Shown: positions 1-20,794 of the stretch, one piece after another
Position numbering within the stretch: position 1 is the first letter of the stretch
Layout of the letters: each line of letters begins with the position of its first letter
Source: Balanoglossus misakiensis
Lineage: Eukaryota; Hemichordata
Reading direction: 5' to 3'
DNA: 64,000 nucleotides
NCBI GenBank assembly: GCA_040954595.2
Contig: CM082588.2
Span: forward strand, 8,556,001-8,620,000
Program-made: the position numbers and the translations under genes
Notes under the pieces: model-generated
The model's database searches: none
What the model saw: the letters and a program-made list of their open reading frames with translations, nothing else
Told to the model about the DNA's origin: nothing

Positions 1-12866
<12,866 letters not shown>

Positions 12867-12983
12867 GTTGGCTTTACCGCGAGTCAAATTCCAAATGGTA
12901 ACTTTCTTGTGCATTCTTGTACATAAGTAAAATTACAAGACTCGCGCATGCGTAATGGCGAGGATGATAAACAAACAAAATCG

Positions 12984-13740
12984 CCGAATTTATACACATG
13001 GCCGACGTTCTTACCGGAAATCGAGGTTCTTACGTTTTACAGCCTAAAAGTAAAAAAAAACCTCGAGGTTCTAGCTTACAAAGTCTTATTTTAAGTCTAT
13101 GCGATGATAATTTGTCATTATTAATTAACAATTATCTTAATTATCTCTCCAATATCATCAAGGTTCTTAAATACGAATTTTCATACGTGGCCGAGGTTCT
13201 TACCAAAAATCGAGATTCTTACGTTTTACAGCCTAAAAAGTCAAAAATACTCGAGGTTCTAGCTTCCAAAGTCTTCTTTGTAGTCCATGCGATGATAAGT
13301 GTTCATAATTAATCAACAATCATCATAATTTATCGATCCCATATTATCAAGGTTCTTAAATAGGAATTTATACACATGGCCGAGGTTCTTACCGAAAATC
13401 GAGGTTCGTACGAGTCACAGCTTTAAAAGTCAAAATACTCGAGGTTCTAACTTACGAAGTCATATTTTTAGTCGATGCGATAATAATTTCTCATTATTCA
13501 TTAACAATTTTCGTAATCTATCTCTCCGATATCATCAAGGTTCTTAAATACGAATTTTCATACGTGGCCGAGGTTCTTACCAAAAATCGAGATTCTTACG
13601 TTTTACAGCCTAAAAAGTCAAAACTACTCGAGGTTCTAGCTTACAAAGACATAGTTTTTGTCGATGCGATGATAATTTCTCATTATTATTTAACAATTAT
13701 CGTAATTATCTTACGTTTTACAGCCTACAATGTCAAAACA
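12984..13740. repeat. Satellite array of about 189 bp, four units
   Basis: The word tggccgaggttcttacc recurs with starts at about 12998, 13187, 13376 and 13564, so the period is 188-189 bp; the fourth unit is truncated and rearranged at its end. Each monomer holds further copies of gaggttct-like words. Some units carry a short frame beginning MAEVLTKNRDSYVLQPKK, probably by chance. The array lies just upstream of the Mesh-like gene start. Confidence 0.9.
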
Positions 13741-14495
13741 ATTAAAGGTGTAATCCCAATAGGTCACTCCCCACCAAAGAAAAAACACCAGCATCATGGT
13801 TTCCCGGAAAGTCTGAGTCGCTCTTGGACTCCGACTCACACTTCCAAAACGAAGGGGGAACATGGTCGTTCGGAAAAGCGTATTATCATATGCCTTATGG
13901 AACGATAATCTACAAGAAACTAATAAAATACACATTCTGTAATATTTTGGAATGTAAATATTACGTGTTTATCTATCGTTTTGAAATGATCTATCCCGTA
14001 GCATAGAGGCGCATTCCTCCAGTTCTTGCGGATTGATATGCACGATGTCATTTGTTTATATTCTATTGCACGTGAGATATAGACGCGCTCGAACTCACAG
14101 AGCCGAGCGCGAGCAAAACATTTTTTCTTCGCGACGATCGACGCCGACAGTCACACATTAATCAGATCAAATCATCAATTTGACTATTCATATTTCCAAA
14201 TAATGCTCTACTACATGCAGCGATTACGGGAGATGATAGGATTCGGTAGCGGCATAGGACATACACACACTGCAAGTGCACTAGTCACTCCGCACCAGAA
14301 AAAAATAATTCAGAACGTAGCAACGACAACTTTCGAATCTCGCGCAATAAACACAAAACTAGATCCGGATATTGAACGCGTCTTCCAAATATGGTCACCG
14401 GGCCGGGGCGTGATAAGCAAAAAACTGCACGGATGTGAGGGCGCTTTTCCCCATAGATTTTACATGGGCACGTGAATATAGGCATATGATAAAAC
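13741..14495. other. Unassigned stretch between satellite and nested transposon
   Basis: A 90-codon frame (14203-14475, plus strand) begins MLYYMQRLREMIGFGSG but matches no family I know and lacks clear splice support. A GC-rich patch with several CGCG-type words lies near 14090-14150. I see no certain gene here. Confidence 0.4.
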
Positions 14496-14546
14496 CTTTA
14501 CGGCCCTGATACGTATGGCAAGCCTCAGGGGTCTTAAGTATAGCAA

Positions 14547-15210
14547 TAGTAGTATTTAATGTTGAAGTAGTACGATTATATTTTGATTCGTTAATATATT
14601 ATAAATAAATAGTAGTATTTAATGTTGAAGTAGTACGATTATATTTTGATTCGTTAATATATTATAAATAAATAGTAGTATTTAATGTTGAAGTAGTACG
14701 ATTATATTTTGATTCGTTAATATATTATAAATAAATAGTAGTATTTAATGTTGAAGTAGTACGATTATATTTTGATTCGTTAATATATTATAAATAAATA
14801 GTAGTATTTAATGTTGAAGTAGTACGATTATATTTTGAGTCGTTAATATATTATAAATAAATAGTAGTATTTAATGTTGAAGTAGTACGATTATATTTTG
14901 ATTCGTTAATATATTATAAATAAATAGTAGTATTTAATGTTAAAGTAGTACGATTATATTTTGATTCGTTAATATATTATAAATAAATAGTAGTATTTTA
15001 TGTTGAAGTAGTACGATTATATTTTGAGTCGTTAATATATTATAAATAAATAGTAGTATTTAATGTTGAAGTAGTACGATTATATTTTGATTCGTTAATA
15101 TATTATAAATAAATAGTAGTATATAATGTTGAAGTAGTACGATTATATTTTGATTCGTTAATATATTATAAATAAATAGTAGTATTTAATGTTGAAGTAG
15201 TACGATTATA
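14547..15210 (+). repeat. 63-bp tandem array, left arm (about 10.5 copies)
   Basis: The word gttgaagtagtacgattata recurs every 63 bases. Units are almost identical, with rare changes such as gagtcg for gattcg. They are very AT-rich and contain no spacers, so this is not a CRISPR. Confidence 0.95.
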
Positions 15211-15330
15211 TGACACTTTGCAAGTATTATTATTATTTACTTGTTTACTACCTCACTAGAGGGCGCACAATTTTATTGTCGGCCATTTTCTGTTTGTGTT
15301 GCGCGTCTCTGGCAGTCGCAGTCGAAAGAG

Positions 15331-15525
15331 ATGGATATCGAGGCAATATTGCACGAAATAAATTTGGCAACGTTGGTAGAGAGGTTCAAATATGAGCGGA
15401 TTGAAGCTCCCACCGTTCTTTCCATGACGGAAGGGGAAATAAAGAGATTGGGAGTTACAAGAGCAGGTGATCGAGTGCGACTCCGAGACCTTTGCAAGGA
15501 AGCAACTCAGCCGTCACCGACCTAG
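15331..15525 (+). CDS. SAM-domain reading frame, left copy
   Basis: From ATG 15331 the frame reads MDIEAILHEINLATLVERFK, then IEAPTVLSMTEGEIKRLGVT and AGDRVRLRDLC, the pattern of a SAM (sterile alpha motif) domain: helices, then the MTEGEIKRLGV turn and a final basic helix. It ends at TAG after about 64 residues. SAM domains of this type often stand at the N-terminus of transposon-encoded proteins in invertebrate genomes, so this may be the first exon of a decayed or spliced element gene. A GGCCATTTT word, a YY1-like promoter motif, lies about 50 bases upstream. The same frame is also open upstream to 15241. Confidence 0.6.
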   Translation: MDIEAILHEINLATLVERFKYERIEAPTVLSMTEGEIKRLGVTRAGDRVRLRDLCKEATQPSPT

Positions 15526-15697
15526 CTCTGCGTACAGGTCTGTGTGTTCCCGGCGTTACACAGCCTCCACCACAGCCCTGCAAGGCGCCATAGAAAAAAC
15601 TGGTGCTTCTGCGGTCCGGATCCGGACTGCAGCTTTTTCGGCCGAAATTCGATTTTATCGAAGCAAACTCCTTTCCCTGTCTACTTCTGCCCCCTAA

Positions 15698-16639
15698 GGG
15701 ACCGTTCAGTTTTTACGGCAGGGGGGGGGGGGCGGCAAGTTTGTGTCATCGGTTCTCAAAATCAGGCCGACCCCCCTTCACCCAGGACCAAAAAATGATG
15801 CCCCCCCCCCTTGACAGACCCAAAAATATGATGACCCCCCCCCACGCCCAAAACATTCGCCGTCCTGATCCTATGTACACTGTATGCAATAAAGGGAATG
15901 AGGCTCCTCACACCTCAATTATAAATTTCTTAAAGTATTATTGAAGTATATAATAGTATATCATTGCAATAAAGAAATCTATGAACAAATTAAAATGACA
16001 AGTCAATACAATAGTTGCAGGAATCGGTAAAACAAGAAAAGTGACGGGGGTCGGTGTGGGAGGGGGACAATCCCTCCCACATAAGAAAATTTTGTAAAAT
16101 ATGTAGCGTAAAGTTGCATTTTAATGAAGTCAAAAGCAAATTATCTCAATGTTTGGGAGGACCAATTTTACTTTTTGCCACTCCACTCAAAGTTAGAAGA
16201 TTTGGCGTCATCTTCGCCATGACATCATTTAAAACTTCTAGTATATAGAAGATGCAGCGCGAAACTATCAGTTATGCAAAATGGTTTAAGCAATTATTAT
16301 CCTTTATGTATCCACTTTGTTAAATTTTATCATCGGTGGGTTTTGGGGTGGCAAGCAGTCTGCCCTGGTTCACTAGACAACCCAGCAAAATATGACATGT
16401 GGCGGATAATGAAGGGGGTGGGTGTGGGAGGGGGTGTTTATTTGTAAAATAAAGGGTGCGAAACTGCAATTTTGTGGACTCAAAAGCAAAAGTTCGGTGG
16501 CGAAAGTATGTGACCTCCCCCCCTAAACGTTTAAAAAACCAGATGACCCCCCCCCCCTTGTGGACTTCAAAATTCAAGTGACCCCCCCCCCCTGGATTTT
16601 GCCGCCCCCCCCCCCCGGCCGCAAAAACTGAACGGTCCC
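15698..16639. mobile_element. MITE family E (Harbinger-like), 942 bp
   Basis: The ends GGGACCGTTCAGTTTTT and AAAAACTGAACGGTCCC are inverted and flanked by TAA (15695-15697 and 16640-16642). A 3-bp TAA/TTA duplication is the usual signature of PIF/Harbinger elements. Long C/G tracts lie just inside both ends. Internal words (cccacataagaaaattttgt, gttgcattttaatgaa) are shared with the copy at 45729. Removing it restores the left arm of the giant palindrome. Confidence 0.8.
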
Positions 16640-17016
16640 TAACCGACTCCAAATATGATGCGATTAACTTGTCCTAACGTCCGAACCACTCGCGTTTGAT
16701 TCATTTTTGTGTGTTTACATGTTGAGATCGCCATATTAAATATAAAGCTTACAGCGAGTTTATCTCCATGGGTAAACAAAAAAGTTTTAGAAAGCGAGCG
16801 GTTCGGACGTTAGGACAAGTTAATCGCATCATATTTGGAGTCGGTTAGGGGGCAGAAGTAGACAGGGAAAGGATTTTGCTTCGATAAAATCGAATTTCGG
16901 CCGAAAAAGCTGCAGTCCGGATCCGGACCGCAGAAGCACAAGTTTTTTCTATGGCGCCTTGCAGGGCTGTGGTGGAGGCTGTGTAACGCCGGGAACACAC
17001 AGACCTGTACGCAGAG

Positions 17017-17211
17017 CTAGGCCGGTGACGGCTGAGTTGCTTCCTTGCAAAGGTCTCGGAGTCGCACTCGATCACCTGCTCTTGTAACTCCCAATCTCTT
17101 TATTTCCCCTTCCGTCATGGAAAGAACGGTGGGAGCTTCAATCCGCTCATATTTGAACCTCTCTACCAACGTTGCCAAATTTATTTCGTGCAATATTGCC
17201 TCGATATCCAT
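17017..17211 (-). CDS. SAM-domain reading frame, right copy
   Basis: This is the inverted duplicate of the frame at 15331-15525, with the same SAM pattern, the same length and the same stop; the last residue before the stop is A instead of T. The two copies point towards each other across the loop of the palindrome. Near-identity shows that the arms arose recently or are kept alike by gene conversion. Confidence 0.6.
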   Translation of the reverse strand: MDIEAILHEINLATLVERFKYERIEAPTVLSMTEGEIKRLGVTRAGDRVRLRDLCKEATQPSPA

Positions 17212-17330
17212 CTCTTTCGACTGCGACTGCCAGAGACGCGCAAAACAAACAGAAAATGGCCGACAATAAAATTGTGCGCCCTCTAGTGAGGTAGTAAACA
17301 AGTAAATAATAATAATACTTGCAAAGTGTC

Positions 17331-18186
17331 ATATAATCGTACTACTTCAACATTAAATACTACTATTTATTTATAATATATTAACGAATCAAAATATAAT
17401 CGTACTACTTCAACATTATATACTACTATTTATTTATAATATATTAACGAATCAAAATATAATCGTACTACTTCAACATTAAATACTACTATTTATTTAT
17501 AATATATTAACGAATCAAAATATAATCGTACTACTTCAACATTAAATACTACTATTTATTTATAATATATTAACGAATCAAAATATAATCGTACTACTTC
17601 AACATTAAATACTACTATTTATTTATAATATATTAACGAATCAAAATATAATCGTACTACTTCAACATTATATACTACTATTTATTTATAATATATTAAC
17701 GAATCAAAATATAATCGTACCACTTCAACATTAAATACTACTATTTATTTATAATATATTAACGAATCAAAATATAATCGTACCACTTCAACATTAAATA
17801 CTACTATTTATTTATAATATATTAACGAATCAAAATATAATCGTACTACTTCAACATTAAATACTACTATTTATTTATAATATATTAACGAATCAAAATA
17901 TAATCGTACTACTTCAACATTAAATACTACTATTTATTTATAATATATTAACGAATCAAAATATAATCGTACCACTTCAACATTAAATACTACTATTTAT
18001 TTATAATATATTAACGAATCAAAATATAATCGTACCACTTCAACATTAAATACTACTATTTATTTATAATATATTAACGAATCAAAATATAATCGTACCA
18101 CTTCAACATTAAATACTACTATTTATTTATAATATATTAACGAATCAAAATATAATCGTACTACTTCAACATTAAATACTACTATT
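17331..18186 (-). repeat. 63-bp tandem array, right arm (about 13.5 copies)
   Basis: Inverse of the left array with the same 63-bp period, but about three units longer. Some units share a taccac variant of tactac that the left arm lacks, so units have spread within this arm. Confidence 0.95.
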
Positions 18187-18218
18187 GCTATACTTAAGAC
18201 CCCTGAGGCTTGCCATAG

Positions 18219-18317
18219 ATACGGGTTTTGCGGCCCTCGGTCGTACGGCGATTCGCGCCCTCCCTGCGGTCGGGCGCTTCCGCCGTACGACCTCGGGCCG
18301 CAAAACCCGTATCAGGG
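18219..18317. repeat. GC-rich hairpin in the right part of the split element
   Basis: GATACGGGTTTTGCGGCCC pairs with GGGCCGCAAAACCCGTATC, and inside it GGTCGTACGGCG pairs with CGCCGTACGACC. It is far more GC-rich than its surroundings. Confidence 0.85.
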
Positions 18318-18325
18318 CCGTAAAG

Positions 18326-18783
18326 ATTAGATTCCACGAGATAATATACTTGTGCTGGGTTGGCTACGTAGCCACTCCATAACAGTCGACATTAAAATTT
18401 GTAGGAACGCACAGCACTGTCGGGGCCAAAAGGACTGAGAAAAAAAAACAAATCATGTTGTAGTCGATGCTTAGAAACCAGTATGTGAGGTTTGCAAACG
18501 TTTCATAATTGAGAAGGGTATTCATGAGATATTCGATACATGTGTTAAATATGCGTGTTATCCATGTTCACGGACAGTAGGACAGGGTCGTGATGAGAAG
18601 GCAGCGGTCTGGTCAAGTGATGTCCCCTGGCAAGATCACGTGATTGTACATGTATATGCACATTGGAGGCACGTAATGACAAAAGAAATCTGAAATTTTT
18701 CAGTCTGTTGTTTATTTGGACCAAATTTGTCAACTTACTTCAATTATCTAGCTACAAAGGATGAAACATTCACAGTTAAACTT
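18326..18783. other. Unassigned stretch
   Basis: Ordinary AT-rich sequence between the nested transposon and MITE A1. I see no gene, RNA or repeat here. Confidence 0.5.
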
Positions 18784-19127
18784 TAAAGGGAAGAAGTCTC
18801 TGTCGCTGCCCTTTTTCCATTAATTATGTTTGATACAAGACACCGTTATTCTACATGTGGATATATAGTGAATCAATGTTCAACCACACAGAACTTCCAT
18901 CCAACTTGTAGACATGAAAGTGAAAAACTCGCCAAAATGAATAATCAGTGTTTACCATTTATTCATATTGGCGAAATTTTAACTCTCATATCGTACAAAC
19001 GGGATGGAAGTCGTGTGTGGTTGAAAGTTCATTCACTATATATCCACATGTAGAATAAAATTAAGTGTCTGCTATCAAACATAATTAATGGAAAAAGGGC
19101 AGTGAGAGAGAAACTTTGTCCCTTTAA
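18784..19127. mobile_element. MITE family A, full copy; adjoins the JAGN1 stop codon
   Basis: A foldback element of about 340 bp with ends ttaaagggaagaagtctctg and inverse aactttgtccctttaa, and an inner palindrome centred near attcatattggcgaaattt. It begins 13 bases past the stop codon of JAGN1, so it probably makes up the 3' untranslated region. TTTATT at 18958-18963 reads AATAAA on the gene's strand. Confidence 0.85.
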
Positions 19128-19139
19128 CTGTTATGCTAG

Positions 19140-19608
19140 TTATTGTTTTTTGAGTCCCTTTGCTCGCCAAGCTGACAGCAACTTATTTGCATGATGTAAA
19201 CCGAGTCCATACAACACTAAACAAGTTCCAAAGATGATAAACATCACAACAGACACTGGCAGGCCAAACAATCTCGTTGGTGTTGTCTTGGTTTGGATGT
19301 AATTGTAGACATCCGGATAGTGGTACACGGCTCCCCAGATGACTCCGCCCACTCCGAAGACGATTGTACCAATGGCATAGATAGTCAAATAAGCCTGCTT
19401 GTTCTTGGCTAACGACATTATTCCGAATACAGAAGGAATGATGTTACAACACCAAAATATTTCCCAGGGGTGGAGAATGATGTTGTTGTTGTTGTTTGAG
19501 GGTCCCTGGATGAGCTGCAGTTTAGTTGTTACTGCTTTGACCAGAATTGTAGAACACAGCAACACAGACATAATGATGTAGTTCTTAATCCTCGTCTTGT
19601 ACTGTGCA
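19140..19608 (-). CDS. JAGN1: Exon 2 of JAGN1
   Basis: The acceptor is TATCCGCAG|TGCACA. It encodes all the membrane segments and stops at 19142-19140 (TAA). A run of asparagines (SNNNNN) in the loop after the first membrane segment is coded by a short AAC repeat. Confidence 0.95.
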
Positions 19609-20794
19609 CTGCGGATACAAAAAGGAGAATCAGTTTGGGAATGTGGAAAAAAGACAAAAAACAGTTTTGCAAAAAAGTGCGTATTACTGTAAAACAGGTT
19701 ATTTTCACGAGAAATAAATTTTTGTAAAATACGCGAGAGCCAAAATAGCGTGAAAATAAAAAGTCGCGTAAATTTTTTTGGAGAGTGCAGTGAATCAGAG
19801 AATAAGAGAAAGCAAAAATTAATACTCGCGTTGCCTCTTTTCATATCGCGAACATTTCCTGTCACGAAAATAACCTGCTTTACAGTATACGCATAAGAAA
19901 TTTTTCATACGTGTTTTTCTGATGGCAATGCATTTGACTGTATACAAATATGGGAGTCCGTTAGTGGTGCCTTCGAGACTGTACCACTGGTGTGAAGCTT
20001 ACAGGGTGTCGTCATCTTAGAATAAATCTATTTTGTCCCGTGTCGGCCATCTTTGCCTGGAGATTTTTCTGTGGGTTCCTAGTCTCGGTTACCCAGACCC
20101 CCCCCCCCCCCCTGCTTCTTCAGTTGGGCGACGGAAGAAGCAGGGGGGTCTGGGTAACCAAGACTATGGGCAGCCAGAAAAGAGCCCACAAGTGCAGTCA
20201 GGGAGAACCAAAACTAGGATTTCACTGACCGGACATTCTTGCACCCAAACACAGGTTTCTGAAGAGAATTTGGGGCAGAAACAAAGGTAACCTTTCAAAA
20301 TTGCCGCCTCTAGGATCTCATGCAGCGGATGGGTATGTGCTTTACCAGTTCCTGGGTCCTTAGCAACTCCCCCACCCCTTCCCCAAAACATAACGGCTGG
20401 TGAGTGGTCTAGTAGGGTGAGGTGGATTTGTATACAAGGCCGGGCACTGGAGTAATATGCGAAAGCAGTGTAATAAATCTACAAATCCATTTCAGGTGGC
20501 ATCACAGGGCTTTTTGCTGATTGACAAAACGCTGTTGATCGGATGGATAGTCGTGCAATGAACGGACGTTCTTGCACGACTGATTACTCCAGAACCTGTG
20601 TGTACAACGTTGAAAACTCAAAAACATGCATGCAGGCAATAATGCAGGTCCGACAGTGGGACCACATAGACCAGCTCCATATGTAAACACAACCAATACA
20701 CACACCTTATTCTGTAATGAGACGCAACTCGCTCTCTGTGCTGGAAATCACTTCCATCTGTTCCAGATGCTCGAGGACCTTCTCGCGAAGACAT
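19140..20794 (-). CDS. JAGN1: Jagunal homologue, ER membrane protein
   Basis: Two coding exons (20706-20794 and 19140-19608) encode 185 residues, against about 183 in vertebrate JAGN1. The N-terminus [20 protein letters not shown] is the family hallmark, followed by [16 protein letters not shown]. Four hydrophobic segments follow: one in the [14 protein letters not shown] area, one in [17 protein letters not shown], one in [19 protein letters not shown] and one in [19 protein letters not shown]. The tail is basic (AKGLKKQ), like the lysine-rich ER-retrieval tails of the family. Jagunal organises the endoplasmic reticulum and secretory traffic (oocytes in flies, neutrophils in humans). The intron (19609-20705) contains a MITE and a poly-C hairpin. 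Confidence 0.95.
19686..19889. mobile_element. MITE family B
   Basis: About 200 bp with ends tactgtaaaacaggttattt and inverse ending in tgctttacagta; the internal words tacgcgagagccaaaat, aaaagtcgcgtaaa and atcgcgaacatttcctg recur in every copy. It lies in the JAGN1 intron. Confidence 0.85.
20030..20300. repeat. Repeat shared with 45540-45727, containing a poly-C hairpin
   Basis: Both places contain gtcggccatctttgc, ggagatttttct and cccacaagtgcagtc words. Here TAGTCTCGGTTACCCAGACC pairs with GGTCTGGGTAACCAAGACTA around a C-rich, GAAGAAGC-capped stem (20090-20167). Confidence 0.65.
20706..20794 (-). CDS. JAGN1: Exon 1 of JAGN1
   Basis: The start codon is at 20794-20792 ([20 protein letters not shown]). 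The donor is ATAAG|GTGTGT, phase 2. An in-frame ATG further upstream would add residues that do not resemble the family. Confidence 0.93.

Larger units (their letters stand above)
14514..18217. mobile_element. 3.7-kb giant palindromic (foldback-type) element carrying two SAM-domain frames
   Basis: The ends TATGGCAAGCCTCAGGGGTC (14514) and its inverse (to 18217) are flanked by GATACG on both sides (14508-14513 and 18218-18223), a 6-bp target duplication. Each arm is made of the terminal word, an array of 63-bp repeats (14547-15210; 17331-18186), a SAM-domain segment (15211-15697; 16845-17330) and an inner arm (16643-16693; 16794-16844) around a loop of about 100 bases. A later MITE (15698-16639) interrupts the left arm. 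Outside the arrays the arms differ at only a few bases. The plan recalls foldback elements, whose long inverted ends contain tandem repeats; the superfamily is not established. Confidence 0.8.
14496..18325. mobile_element. Hairpin element of about 120 bp, split by the giant palindrome
   Basis: The left piece 14496-14513 (CTTTACGGCCCTGATACG) and the right piece 18218-18325 rejoin, after removing the 3.7-kb insertion and one GATACG copy, into a hairpin whose 31-bp outer arms match exactly. The right piece holds a further inner stem, GGTCGTACGGCG pairing with CGCCGTACGACC. No duplication of the outer element's own target is evident. Confidence 0.7.

Noticed and set aside
12998-13908. Frames beginning MADVLT or MAEVLT as real genes
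   Set aside because: They lie within satellite monomers, differ in length and end, and lack splice or family support.
15544-15944. Frames after the SAM domain in other phases
   Set aside because: They overlap one another, run into the MITE at 15698 and show no family resemblance.
14547-18186. 63-bp repeats as a CRISPR array
   Set aside because: Units are directly adjacent with no unique spacers, in an animal genome and within a transposon.
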